Part shown: positions 24,593 through 34,267 of the stretch, piece after piece | How the letters are laid out: every line of letters begins with the position of its first letter | How positions within the stretch are numbered: position 1 is the stretch's first letter | Assembly (NCBI GenBank): GCA_003220265.1 | Contig: QHRW01000137.1 | Coordinates: 9,921 to 60,372 of the forward strand | DNA: 50,452 nt | Origin: Candidatus Rokuibacteriota bacterium | GTDB taxonomy: Bacteria; Methylomirabilota; Methylomirabilia; Rokubacteriales; CSP1-6 | Direction of reading: 5' to 3' | Position numbers and translations under genes: made by a program | Notes under the pieces: generated by a model | The model's database searches: none | The model's input: only the letters and a program-made list of their open reading frames with translations | What the model was told of the DNA's origin: nothing

Positions 24593-26220
24593 GTGCTGTG
24601 GGCGTGCCTGGCGCTGTTCGTGCTCTTTCCGCTGGCCGCGCTCGTCGCCCGTGCCTTCTTCGAGGGCGGCCGGTTCGCGCCCGGCGCGCTGGCCAGCGTG
24701 CTGCGCGATCCGAATCACCTGCGCGCCTTCGGCAACAGCGTGCTGCTCGGGGTGCTCGTCGCCGTGGCCAGCACCGTCCTCGGCTTCCTGTTCGCGTTCA
24801 CCGCCGTGCGCGGCGGCCTGCCACGCGCGTGGACGGGGGTGCTGGAGGCCACCGCCCTGCTGCCGCTGATCTCGCCGCCGTTCACCACGGCCATCGCCAT
24901 CATCTTCTCGTTCGGGCCGCGCGGGCTCGTCACCTGGCACCTGCTCGGCCTCAAGGGCGTGAGCGTGTATGGCCTCGCCAGCACGTTCGCGGCGGAGACG
25001 CTCACGTACTTCCCCATCGCGTACCTCACGCTGAAGCCGGTGCTGGCCGCGCTCGATCCCAACGTGGAGGACATGGCGTTCAGCCTCGGCAGCTCGCGCG
25101 CCCGCGTGTTCCGCACGGTGACGCTGCCGCTCACGGTGCCCGGGCTGGGCAACGCCTTCCTGCTCGTCTTCGCGGCCTCGCTGGCCGACTTCGCGACGCC
25201 GCTGATCCTGGGCGGCAACGACTTTCCCGTGCTGCCCACCCAGGCGTACTTGCAGATCACCGGCCTCTTCGACTTCAAGGGCGGCGCCGTGCTCTCGTTC
25301 GTGCTGCTGGTGCCGGCCTTCGCGGTGCTCCTGCTGCAGCGGGCGTGGGTCGGCCGGCGCTACTACGTCACGGTGAGCGGCAAGGCGGGCGCGCAGACGG
25401 CGGCCAAGAGCGTGGCGGCGTGGGCGCGGTGGCCGCTGCTGGCCGGCTGCCTCGTGGTCACCGTGGTGATCGCCTGGTTCTACGCGCTGCTGGCCTACGC
25501 CTCGCTGGTGGTTGCGCTGGGCGCCAACCACGCGTGGACGGCTGTGCACTACCGCGTCATCTTCAGCGAGGGCGTCAAGGCCATCCGCGACACGCTCGTC
25601 ATCGCCGGGCTCGGGATGCCGCTGGGTGGGCTCTACGGGATCCTGCTCGGCTACCTGGTGGCGCGCAAGGTGTTCCTCGGCCGGCGCGCGATGGAGCTCG
25701 TGTCCATGGTGAACTATGCGCTGCCGGGAACGATCGTCGGCATCGCGTATCTCATCGCCTTCAACGATCCGCCGCTCGTGCTGACGGGCACCGCGCTCAT
25801 CATCGTGGCCTGCTACGTCTTTCGCTACAGTCCCACCGGCATCCGCACCACGGTGGCGTTGCTGCAGCAGATCGACCCCGGCCTCGAGGAGGCCTCCGCC
25901 TCGCTGGGCGCCGGGAGCGCGACGACGTTCCGGCGCGTGACGCTGCCCTTGATCGTGCCGGCGTTCTTCGCCGGGCTCGGCGTGGTCTTCATCCGCTCGA
26001 TGACGGCGATCAGCGCCACGATCTTCCTGATCTCGATCAACTGGACGCTGATCACCGTGCGGATCCTCGAGAACATGACCGAGCTCTCGCTGGGGCCGGC
26101 CGCGGCCTTCTCGATGCTGGTGGTGGCGATCGTGGTCGTCGTCATGGCCGCGCTCAGCCGCTTGCTGCGCCAGTTCCGAACCCCCGGCCGCGTGATGGTG
26201 GCCAGCCTGCTGGGCGGCTG

Positions 26221-26221
<1 letters not shown>
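24593..26221 (+). CDS. ABC transporter permease, fused two-domain FbpB type
   Basis: A protein of at least 542 residues with two binding-protein-dependent permease domains in one chain. Each has its EAA loop: EDMAFSLGSSRARVFRTVTL in the first half, and EEASASLGAGSATTFRRV in the second. About 12 membrane helices are predicted. The 5' end is uncertain: GTG 24593 falls inside the first helix, while the open frame continues upstream to about 24518 and encodes a positively charged RPLRRDP segment that fits a real N-terminus but has no ATG/GTG/TTG. A CTG near 24575 is one candidate start. The stop overlaps the ATPase start (TGATG). Confidence 0.88.
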
Positions 26222-27386
<1,165 letters not shown>

Positions 27387-27390
<4 letters not shown>

Positions 27391-27869
27391 CGGGATCCTG
27401 GCTCGTGCTGCTGCCCGCACTGCTGCTCGCCGCGCAGCTGCCGCTTGCTGCCGGCCCGGAGGTCCACGGCGAGCGCGACATCTTCACCGCGCCCGGAGTG
27501 GTGCTCGTCTGGGCTGTGCTCCGCGCGCCCGTGGAAGAGGAGACGCAGGTGGTGATCCGCGTCGTCCTCACCGAGAGAACGTACGCCTACGTCCGCGTCC
27601 ATGGCGTCGATCCGTTCAGCGGCGACCGCCGCGTGATGACACCAGGCGGCCACGTCGCCGGCATGGTGCATCTCATGACGGCCCGCCGCACCTTCGCCGA
27701 CCATCCACGGCGCGAGATCCGCCTCTATCGCACGGAGGCGGAGTGGAAGGCCGACGCTCCGGCCCTGACGATCTACTACCTCGGCGTGCCCGACACGACC
27801 CCCGAGTTTTCCTCGGAGGCCGCGCTCGCTACGTATTTCGCGGAGGCCGTCGCCCGCGCGAGGCGCTAA
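27387..27869 (+). CDS. Secreted small protein of unknown function
   Basis: A 160-residue protein beginning at GTG 27387, overlapping the ATPase stop as GTGA. Residues 1-22 are a Sec signal peptide (VLLPALLLAAQLPLAAG). The mature part is beta-rich with GVVLVWAVLRAP, TQVVIRVVLTERTYAYVRVH and ALTIYYLGVP. There are no Cys in the mature region and no membrane segment. I do not recognise the family. It ends the plus-strand importer run and faces the convergent DUF1992 gene across a palindrome. Confidence 0.7.
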
Positions 27870-27889
27870 CACGTTTCCGCGGAAACGTG
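27870..27889. repeat. Perfect 20-bp palindrome between convergent genes (copy 2 of the 16-bp core)
   Basis: CACGTTTCCGCGGAAACGTG begins one base after the stop of the upstream gene (27869) and ends one base before the convergent stop at 27891. Its central 16 bases equal those at 4125-4140. As RNA it can hairpin in both directions but lacks a U-run, so a bidirectional terminator is only one option. Confidence 0.6.
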
Positions 27890-27890
27890 C

Positions 27891-28289
27891 TCAGCCGGAG
27901 CGCTGCCGCCACTGCCGCACGACGGCCTCGACGTCGAGCGGCGCCAGATTCGTCGGCGGCCCTTCGGTCGTGGTCGCGTTGATCTTGCGGATCCGCGCGT
28001 TGAGCGCCTCGACGGCACGCCGCACCTCGGCGTCGTCGCGCATCCGCGGCAGGCGCTCCAGCATCTGCTCCACCTCGCGCCGCAGCGCCAGCGCCGGCGG
28101 CGTCAGCGAGACCTTCTCGCGCTCCACGAGCTTCTTGGCCCACCACAGCGGATCCCGCTCGATGCCGAGGTCGGGGATCGGCTTGCCCTTGCCTTCGAGG
28201 TTGTCGAAGGCGCCCTGCTCCATGGCCTCGCGGATCTGCTGCTCGATGAACGACTCCCAGGTCTTGCCGGCCGGCTTCTTCTGCGTCAT
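27891..28289 (-). CDS. DUF1992 (DnaJ-like) domain protein
   Basis: A 132-residue cytoplasmic protein with the DUF1992 signature near residues 11-45: IREAMEQGAFDNLEGKGKP followed by DPLWWAKKLVERE. Human DNAJC28 carries the same domain; the bacterial function is unknown. Residues 50-105 are charged and helical. ATG 28289 is preferred; a GTG at 28298 is in frame. It is last of a four-gene minus-strand unit, 12 bp after amidohydrolase C. Confidence 0.85.
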   Translation of the reverse strand: MTQKKPAGKTWESFIEQQIREAMEQGAFDNLEGKGKPIPDLGIERDPLWWAKKLVEREKVSLTPPALALRREVEQMLERLPRMRDDAEVRRAVEALNARIRKINATTTEGPPTNLAPLDVEAVVRQWRQRSG

Positions 28290-28301
28290 GGCCGGCACGC
28301 G

Positions 28302-29420
28302 TCAGTCGAGCTTGTAGAACCCGCGGGCGCCGCCGCCGAGGATCGCGGCCTTCGTCTTCGCGGACAGCTCCGGCCGATCGGCGATCAGCTTCGGCGCGCC
28401 GGGGAAGAAGCCGTCGGGATGCGGATAGTCCGTCGCCCACAGGATCTTGTGGGGCCCGATGTAATCGGCCAGCACGTTCAGGCTGCGCTCGACGGGCTCG
28501 AAGGAGATCCAGCAGTTGCGCTGGAAGAGGTCGCTCGGGCGCATCGACAGCCCGGAGTCATTGAAGCCCTTGTCGTCGAAATGCCGGTCCATGCGATCGA
28601 GCCAGCCGGCGATCCAGCCGCCGCCGCTCTCGAGAAACGCGATGCGCACGCGCGGATGGCGGTCGCACACGCCCTCCCAGATCACGCTCATCGCCGCCAG
28701 CATCATCTCCACGGTGTGCGAGACGATGTGCTTGGCGCCGCGCGTGGCGAAGCGGTCCACGCCGGCCTGCGGCATGCCGCCGCTGGCGCCCTCGTGCAGG
28801 CCGATCGAGAAGTCGAGCTCCTCCACCGTGTTCCAGAACGGCGCGTAGTCGGGGTGATGCAGCATCTTGCCGTTGTAGGGATTCGGCCGCAGGAAGCCGC
28901 CGCGCATGCCGAGCTCGTTGCGCGCGTACCGCATCTCCTCGATGGCGAGCGGGATCGACTGCATCGGCAGCATGGCGACGCCGAAGAGCCGGTCGGGATA
29001 CGGGCGGCAGTAGTCGGCGAGCCAGCGGTTGTAGGCGCGGCACATCGCCGCCGCCAGCGCGGGATCCTGCACGGCGCCGGCGAAGAGGCCGACGCTCGGA
29101 TAGAGGAAGGCGGCGTCGATGCCGTCGAGATCCATGTCGGGGATGCGCTTGTGCGGGTCGAAGCCGCCCGGCCGGCCGTCGGCGTAGGTCATCTCGCCGT
29201 CGTCCATCTCGGTGTCACGAGAGCCGATGGCGCCGATGACGCCGAACCCCTTCTGGCTGCCCAGGACCTGGGTCTCGACGAGCAGCCGCTCCTTGCCGTC
29301 GGTGTCGATGACGAGCTTCGGCGCCCGGTCGCGGAAGGCGGGATCGATGTACTTCTCCCACATGTCCATCGGCTCGAGCACGTGACCGTCGGCGTCGATG
29401 ACGTTGTACGGACGGGCCAT
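28302..29420 (-). CDS. Amidohydrolase family 2 protein (copy C)
   Basis: A 372-residue TIM-barrel amidohydrolase of the ACMSD type. The metal motif is DADGHVLEP (residues 9-17), so the second His of HxH is replaced by Leu-Glu. Later motifs: DMDLDGIDAAFLYPS, IVSHTVEMMLAAMS, FLESGGGWIAGWLDRMD and the C-terminal ATDYPHPDGFFP. ATG 29420 follows a perfect AGGAGG. The preceding gene encodes a metallo-beta-lactamase fold hydrolase and the following a DUF1992 protein. Relatives decarboxylate or hydrolyse aromatic ring-cleavage products; the substrate here is unknown. Confidence 0.9.
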   Translation of the reverse strand: MARPYNVIDADGHVLEPMDMWEKYIDPAFRDRAPKLVIDTDGKERLLVETQVLGSQKGFGVIGAIGSRDTEMDDGEMTYADGRPGGFDPHKRIPDMDLDGIDAAFLYPSVGLFAGAVQDPALAAAMCRAYNRWLADYCRPYPDRLFGVAMLPMQSIPLAIEEMRYARNELGMRGGFLRPNPYNGKMLHHPDYAPFWNTVEELDFSIGLHEGASGGMPQAGVDRFATRGAKHIVSHTVEMMLAAMSVIWEGVCDRHPRVRIAFLESGGGWIAGWLDRMDRHFDDKGFNDSGLSMRPSDLFQRNCWISFEPVERSLNVLADYIGPHKILWATDYPHPDGFFPGAPKLIADRPELSAKTKAAILGGGARGFYKLD

Positions 29421-29431
29421 GGCGGGCCTCC

Positions 29432-30295
29432 TCATTGGTCCTGGGTGACGAATCTCCACGTGCTGCCGTGACGGACGATGCGGCCGGCTGTCGGATGATG
29501 GAAGTGCGTGCCGAGCACGGCCACCGCCGTGTCCGCGTAGCGCTCGCAGAACGCGCGACGGGTCTTCCGCGCCTGCTCGGGATCGTTGTCGAAGTGGCTG
29601 CCCCAGTCGGGCTCGGCCACCTGCACGGGGCAGTGCATGAGGTCGCCGGTGATCACGGCCTCGGCGCCGCCCGCGCGCAGGCGCACGCTCGCGTGGCCGG
29701 GCGTGTGGCCCGGCGTCGGCTCCAGCCACATCTCGTCGGAGATGCGGTGATCCACGGCGACGAGGTCGGCCAGCCCGGCGTCCAGCACGGGCGTGACGCT
29801 GTCGGCCATGATCCGCTTGGTGTCGTCCGCGTTCTCGCTCGACCAGTGCTCCCATTCGCGCCGCGCGAAGAGATGGCGCGCGCGGGGGAATGTCGGCACC
29901 CACCGGCCGTTGTCGAGACGCGTGTTCCAGCCGACGTGATCCACGTGCAGGTGCGTGCACACGACGAGGTCGACCGACTCCGGCGCCACGCCGGCCGCCT
30001 TCAGATCGTCGAGGAACGGGGTCCGCATCATGTGGAAGGGCGCGCGGCCGCCGCGGTCCTTGTCGTTGCCGACGCAGGTGTCCACGAGCGCGGTGAACCC
30101 CGGCGCCTGGATCACGAACGCGTGAATCGACTGCAAGAAACGGCCCTTGTCGTCGAGGAAGTGCGGGGCCAGCCACTCGCGATGGCGCTCGACGGCCTCC
30201 GGGGTCGCGTCGGGCAGCAGCCAGGTCGGCCGCGTGGGGCCGGCCCGCTCGACGACGGCGGAGATCCTCAGGCGGCCGAGCGTCAACGGCTGCAT
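29432..30295 (-). CDS. MBL-fold metallo-hydrolase
   Basis: A 287-residue metallo-beta-lactamase superfamily enzyme. Metal motif THLHVDHVGWN with His115, His117, Asp119, His120; later metal His in PTPGHTPGHAS and Asp in VITGDLMH; terminal His in LGTHFHHPTAG. It resembles AHL-lactonase/quinone-hydrolase-like members that lack a signal peptide, so it acts in the cytoplasm. The ATG at 30295 shares its A with the LLM stop (TGATG), so translation is coupled. It probably hydrolyses a lactone or ester made by the neighbouring LLM oxidoreductase (inference). Confidence 0.88.
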   Translation of the reverse strand: MQPLTLGRLRISAVVERAGPTRPTWLLPDATPEAVERHREWLAPHFLDDKGRFLQSIHAFVIQAPGFTALVDTCVGNDKDRGGRAPFHMMRTPFLDDLKAAGVAPESVDLVVCTHLHVDHVGWNTRLDNGRWVPTFPRARHLFARREWEHWSSENADDTKRIMADSVTPVLDAGLADLVAVDHRISDEMWLEPTPGHTPGHASVRLRAGGAEAVITGDLMHCPVQVAEPDWGSHFDNDPEQARKTRRAFCERYADTAVAVLGTHFHHPTAGRIVRHGSTWRFVTQDQ

Positions 30296-31209
30296 CAGCC
30301 CACCGCCTTGCGCAGCTTGCCGTGCAGCTCGCCCAGCGCCTCGCTCATGGCGTCCACCGAGCGGGCGCCCGCCTGGAAGATCGCCGTGGCGTTGATCGAG
30401 ATCCACTGAAAGCCCATCTGCTGCAGCTCCAGCGCCCGCGCCACCACGCGCTCGTGCTCGGCGTAGAAGCGCTTGCCCTCGGCGTCGCGCGGCGGCGGCG
30501 CCACCATGCTCTGCAGCCCGATGCTCTTCGGATCGCGCCCGGCCGCCTCGGCGTGACGGCGGATCGCCTCGATCGCGCGCCTGGCGTCGGCAGCGTCGGT
30601 CACGCGGCTCGCCAGCCAGCCGTCGCCCAGCCGCCCCACGCGCCGCAGCGCGGCCTCGGAGGCGCCGCCGACCCAGATGGGCAGCCGCCCGGCCTGCGGC
30701 GACTTGGGCTCCATCGCCATCTCGTTGGCGCGGTAGTGCTTGCCCGCGTAGTTGACGTGGGCGTCCGTCCAGTACGCGCGCAGCAGCGCGATCGCTTCGT
30801 CCATCCGCGCGCCCCGATCATGGAAGCTCTCGCCGAGCGCCTCGTACTCCGACTCCTGCCAGCCCACGCCGACGCCGAGGCGCACGCGCCCGCCGGAGAG
30901 CGTGTCGAGCGTGCTGACCTGCTTGGCGACCAATGTGGGCTCGCGCTGGGGCAGGACCAGCACCTCGGTTCCCAGCGTCACCCGCGTCGTCGCCGCGGCC
31001 AGATAGCCGAGCGTGACGAACGGCTCCAGGATCGGCATGGCCGCGTTGTAAGGGCCCGGCGGCCGGCCCTCGATCGGATGCCCCATGACCACGTGGTCGA
31101 AGATGTCGATGTGGTCGTAGCCGATGTCCTCGATGGCCTTGCCCAGGCGGAGGACGGCGCCCGGCCCTTCCCGGTAGGCGACGCTGGGGAACTCGACGCT
31201 GAGCTTCAT
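30295..31209 (-). CDS. LLM class F420-dependent oxidoreductase
   Basis: A 304-residue luciferase-like oxidoreductase. Motifs DHIDIFDHVVMGHP near residues 32-45, TLSGGRVRLGVGVGWQESEY near 103-122 and LPIWVGGASEAALRRVGRLG match the probable F420-dependent Rv2161c-type group. It is first in a four-gene unit with MBL hydrolase, amidohydrolase C and DUF1992. No Shine-Dalgarno precedes ATG 31209; instead an extended -10 box ends 8 bp upstream, which predicts a leaderless transcript. An oxidation followed by hydrolysis is a coherent pathway reading (inference). Confidence 0.9.
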   Translation of the reverse strand: MKLSVEFPSVAYREGPGAVLRLGKAIEDIGYDHIDIFDHVVMGHPIEGRPPGPYNAAMPILEPFVTLGYLAAATTRVTLGTEVLVLPQREPTLVAKQVSTLDTLSGGRVRLGVGVGWQESEYEALGESFHDRGARMDEAIALLRAYWTDAHVNYAGKHYRANEMAMEPKSPQAGRLPIWVGGASEAALRRVGRLGDGWLASRVTDAADARRAIEAIRRHAEAAGRDPKSIGLQSMVAPPPRDAEGKRFYAEHERVVARALELQQMGFQWISINATAIFQAGARSVDAMSEALGELHGKLRKAVG

Positions 31210-31217
31210 GGTCGCGA

Positions 31218-31226
31218 ATTCTAGCA
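31218..31226 (-). promoter_or_regulatory. Extended -10 element directly before the LLM gene
   Basis: Minus strand TGCTAGAAT (TGn plus TAGAAT, 5/6) ends 8 bp before ATG 31209, placing the expected transcription start within a base or two of the start codon. The remaining stretch to 31427 holds no gene I can support. Confidence 0.5.
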
Positions 31227-31427
31227 GAGCCAGCCACTCACGCGCCCGGCCGTGAAGCTTTGGCTCACGCCAACGTTCAGATCCAATCCAATCGCGTACT
31301 CGCTGCTCATTACGGAGACCGCCAACAGGAGTTCTCGTCCGGGCATCTCGTTCACCTGTACAACGTGACAAGGAGCCCCGGGTAGGCGACCTCGAGGATC
31401 TCGTCGATCTGTTCCGCGACCCGACCC

Positions 31428-31745
31428 TCAGCGGCGCGCCCGGCGCCTCCGCTGAGGCGCGCGGGTGGCTGTCCGGGCCGCGTACGGAGCAAGCTCCTCA
31501 CGGACTGCCTGCTTCACGACGTCCAGCGTCGATCGGCGGTGGATGTGTTCCAGCAGGGCGTCATTGATGAGCGTCTGGTAATTGCCGCCGCCGGCCTTGT
31601 TTACGATATCGCGGAAATAATCTAGGACCGCGTTGTCCAACCGAATCGAGATCTTTGTCTTGCCAGGGTCGGGCGGTATGACTGGCCCTCGCTTGGCGCC
31701 GGAAAAATCGATATAGCGGCGTTTTTCAGCTGCGACCTTCTTCAT
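31428..31745 (-). CDS. brnA: BrnA family antitoxin
   Basis: A 105-residue antitoxin. The C-terminal two-thirds hold a ribbon-helix-helix DNA-binding motif: KTKISIRLDNAVLDYFRDIV (residues 29-48) then GNYQTLINDALLEHI. The N-terminal YIDFSGAKRGPVIPPDPGK is a toxin-binding segment as in BrnA. The tail is Arg-rich. It overlaps the end of brnT by 20 bp, toxin first, as in the Brucella BrnTA module. It neutralises BrnT and is expected to repress the promoter together with it. Confidence 0.88.
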   Translation of the reverse strand: MKKVAAEKRRYIDFSGAKRGPVIPPDPGKTKISIRLDNAVLDYFRDIVNKAGGGNYQTLINDALLEHIHRRSTLDVVKQAVREELAPYAARTATRAPQRRRRARR

Positions 31746-32004
31746 ATGCGCCTCGCTGTCGTCGGTCGGCTTTCCATGCCGAGATCACTCTAACAACGTC
31801 CGGACCGCGATACGTGTAGACGACCACCATCAGGTTGCCCAGGCTGCTGAGCCCCAAAGTGGAGAACCTTTGTTCATCCTCACTGCCGGGATCTTCTCGC
31901 GTCAGCGCGAAATCATCGCCCAGAACGGTTGCCGCCTCATCGAAGCTCACCCGGTGCATGCGTAGATTCGCTGCCGCCTTGCGCGGATCCCATTCGAACC
32001 GCAC
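31726..32004 (-). CDS. brnT: BrnT family toxin
   Basis: A 92-residue RelE-fold ribonuclease toxin. It starts VRFEWDPRKAAANLRMHRVSF, the BrnT opening, continues FDEAATVLGDDF and ends VVYTYRGPDVVRVISAW. GTG 32004 was chosen because homology starts there and a promoter lies immediately upstream; the longer in-frame reading to 32163 crosses that promoter. The usual BrnT ending ISAR is ISAW here (Trp77), which may weaken catalysis. It should cleave mRNA under stress when BrnA is degraded. Confidence 0.85.
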   Translation of the reverse strand: MRFEWDPRKAAANLRMHRVSFDEAATVLGDDFALTREDPGSEDEQRFSTLGLSSLGNLMVVVYTYRGPDVVRVISAWKADRRQRGAYEEGRS

Positions 32005-32010
32005 GACGAT

Positions 32011-32039
32011 AGTGTATGGACAATCGTCTCCCAGCGCAA
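32011..32039 (-). promoter_or_regulatory. Promoter of brnTA, start-codon proximal
   Basis: Minus strand TTGCGC (32034-32039), 17-bp spacer, TACACT (32011-32016), then six bases and the GTG at 32004. The predicted transcription start coincides with the start codon, and no Shine-Dalgarno is present, so brnT mRNA is expected to be leaderless. Confidence 0.5.
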
Positions 32040-32089
32040 GCCGCCCGAACGGGAGTACCCTCTGCGGCTGAAACCCAAGGAGGCATCCC

Positions 32090-33304
32090 GTGAAGATCAC
32101 CGGCATCGAGACGTTCGTCGTGGATGCGGGCTGGCGGCCGTGGCAGTTCGTGGCGGTGCGCACCGACAGCGGCGTGACCGGCTATGGCGAGTGCTCGGAC
32201 GGGCGCAACCCGTACGGCGTCGTGGCCACCATCAAGGACTTCGAGGCGGTCCTGGTCGGGCACGATCCGCGGCCGGTCGAGATGCGCTACTGGGACATGT
32301 ACCGCATGTCGCGCCAGTCCAAGGGCGGCATCGCGGCCAAGGCCATCGCGGGGATCGAGCTGGCGCTGTGGGACATCAAGGCCAAGGCGCTCAACGTGCC
32401 GGTGTACGAGCTCTTCGGCGGGCCCGTGCGCGAGCGGCAGATGGTGTACTGGTCGCACTGCGGCACCTCGCGCGCGCGCAGTTTCGAGCTGATCGGCGCG
32501 CCGCCGCTGCGCACGATGGACGACGTCGCCCACCTGGGCGAGGAGGTCGTGCGGCGCGGCTTCCGTGCGCTGAAGACGAACATCGTCTACCCGGGCGACC
32601 CCGCTCGCGTCCACTTCGGCGGGTTCGGCGGCGGCCTCGGCACCACCGACCAGAACGTCACGCCGGAGATGATCGAGCACATCCAGACGCTGCTGGGCAC
32701 GTTCCGCAAGGCGGTCGGGCCCAAGGTCGGCATCGCGCTCGACCTCAACTTCAACTTCAAGCCGGAGGCGGCCAAGCGGATCTGCCAGGCGCTGGAAGGG
32801 CTCGGCATGATGTGGGTCGAGGTGGACATGTACGACGAGCGCGGGCTGCGCGAGGTGAAGGACTCGACGAGCATCCCGATCTGCTCGGGCGAGAACCTCT
32901 ACGGCCTGCGCGAGTACCGCCCGTACTTCGAGGCGCGCGCGATGGATGTCGTGATGCTCGACGTGCCGTGGAACGGCTTCGCCCGCTCGCGCGCGGTGGC
33001 CGAGCTGGCTGAGAGCTACGAGCTGAACGTCGCGCCCCACAACTACTACAGCCATCTCTCCACGCTGCACTCCGCGCACCTCTGCGCCTGCGTCCCCAAC
33101 GTCCGCATCATGGAGATCGACATCGACGACGTGCCATGGAAAGACGAGCTGGTCGATCACCCGCCGGTGATCGACAAGGGCGAGCTGGTGATGCCGACCC
33201 GCCCGGGCTGGGGCGCCAACCTCAACGAAGACGTCGCCCGCAAGCACGTGTGGGAGCAGGGGCGAATGCCCGGCTACACGGACGCCACGCGGGCGAAGCG
33301 CTAG
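32090..33304 (+). CDS. Enolase superfamily protein (mandelate racemase/muconate lactonizing type)
   Basis: A 404-residue protein with an N-terminal capping domain (residues 1-125) and a C-terminal barrel. Metal ligands are visible as Asp218 (ALDLNFN), Glu244 (WVEVDMYD) and Glu268 (CSGENL). His317 and His322 (APHNYYSHL) and Lys162 (LKTN) are candidate acid/base residues; the second Lys of the usual KxK is Asn164. The starting GTG 32090 follows AAGGAGG. Members dehydrate sugar acids or racemise alpha-hydroxy acids by abstracting a proton next to a carboxylate. The combination points to an acid-sugar dehydratase-like or unknown subgroup. Its stop overlaps the convergent stop within CTAG. Confidence 0.9.
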   Translation: MKITGIETFVVDAGWRPWQFVAVRTDSGVTGYGECSDGRNPYGVVATIKDFEAVLVGHDPRPVEMRYWDMYRMSRQSKGGIAAKAIAGIELALWDIKAKALNVPVYELFGGPVRERQMVYWSHCGTSRARSFELIGAPPLRTMDDVAHLGEEVVRRGFRALKTNIVYPGDPARVHFGGFGGGLGTTDQNVTPEMIEHIQTLLGTFRKAVGPKVGIALDLNFNFKPEAAKRICQALEGLGMMWVEVDMYDERGLREVKDSTSIPICSGENLYGLREYRPYFEARAMDVVMLDVPWNGFARSRAVAELAESYELNVAPHNYYSHLSTLHSAHLCACVPNVRIMEIDIDDVPWKDELVDHPPVIDKGELVMPTRPGWGANLNEDVARKHVWEQGRMPGYTDATRAKR

Positions 33305-34176
33305 CGGTCCACGCGATACCAGGCCTCCAGCTCGAGTTCGAGCAGCGTGGCGTGCGGATAGCGCGCCTCGATGTCCTCGACGAGCCACGAGGCCTCCTCG
33401 CTCGTCGGCAGCAGGTCGGTGGCCGGCACGCCGAGGTCGTACGCCGACATCTGCTCGGCCGGCAAGCGCGTGTCCAGCGCCAGCGCCGTCGCATGACGGT
33501 GCGCCAGCAGGCGCTCGTAAACCTGCCGATAGACCTCCGGCGCGTAGGGCACGTCGTCGCTCGCCGGCTCCGCGCCGGCGATCCCGAGCGTGCGTGCCAC
33601 GCCGAACAGCTCCCGCCAGAGCGCGTGTAAGACGGCCGGCGGCGCGTCCTCGCGCTCGCGCGCGTGCCGCGGCTCGCGCGCGCGCCGCTCGCGCTCGGCC
33701 TCCAGGTGCGCGCGCAGCTCCCGCGACGGCACCGGGATGACGAAGCGCGTCGTCGGCGCCGCCAGCACCGGCTCGGCCTCGTCGGCGTCCCGCCGCGCCA
33801 GCGAGACGAGGCGATGCCCGATGAAGGGCGTCTCGCCGATCAGCACGTGATCGAAGTTCGGGTGGCGGGCGTGCCAGGCCGCCACGGCCTGGCGCGCCCA
33901 GCGGCCGACGGCCAGCCGGATCACGCCGTGCGTGACGCCTCGCACTTGCGGATGCCGGCGTCCGGCCCGGCTGGCTTCGAAGATGGGCCGGGCGACGTCC
34001 CACTGCAGCAGGTGCACCTGTCGCCCGCGGGCGTAGGCCATGTGGGCGAGCTGGTGGATCAGCAGGCTCTTGCCGGTGCCGGGCAGGCCCGCGAAGAACA
34101 CCAGCCGGGCCTCGCGTGCCAGCGTCGCCAGCGTGGCGAACAGGGGCGAACCCTCGCGCACGATCATGCCCTTCAC
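33301..34176 (-). CDS. P-loop ATPase/kinase-like protein of unknown function
   Basis: A 291-residue protein with Walker A GLPGTGKS (residues 30-37) after a hydrophobic strand LVFFA. A later strand VLIGETPFIGH could serve the Walker B role, with Glu. Many Arg and His residues follow (ERERRAREPRHARERED), suggesting a lid. The C-terminal part SYDLGVPATDLLP... does not match a family I know. It looks like a small-molecule kinase or adenylate-kinase-like NTPase. GTG 34176 and ATG 34167 are alternative starts; no Shine-Dalgarno is seen and an extended -10 sits 10 bp before the GTG. Confidence 0.7.
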   Translation of the reverse strand: MKGMIVREGSPLFATLATLAREARLVFFAGLPGTGKSLLIHQLAHMAYARGRQVHLLQWDVARPIFEASRAGRRHPQVRGVTHGVIRLAVGRWARQAVAAWHARHPNFDHVLIGETPFIGHRLVSLARRDADEAEPVLAAPTTRFVIPVPSRELRAHLEAERERRAREPRHAREREDAPPAVLHALWRELFGVARTLGIAGAEPASDDVPYAPEVYRQVYERLLAHRHATALALDTRLPAEQMSAYDLGVPATDLLPTSEEASWLVEDIEARYPHATLLELELEAWYRVDR

Positions 34177-34186
34177 GGCGCGCGGG

Positions 34187-34195
34187 ATTCTAGCA
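34187..34195 (-). promoter_or_regulatory. Extended -10 element directly before the P-loop gene
   Basis: Minus strand TGCTAGAAT ends 10 bp before the GTG at 34176, identical to the element at 31218-31226. It predicts a leaderless or very short-leader transcript. Confidence 0.45.
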
Positions 34196-34267
34196 GACGC
34201 CGCGCTGGAACTTCTTTCGCCGTGTCCGGTCTAAGCCGGCAAGAGCCCCCACGGGCGGGAGGAGATC

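Noticed and set aside
27870..27889. Intrinsic terminator
   Set aside because: The palindrome is perfect, but no T-run follows on either strand, so it is listed as a repeat instead.
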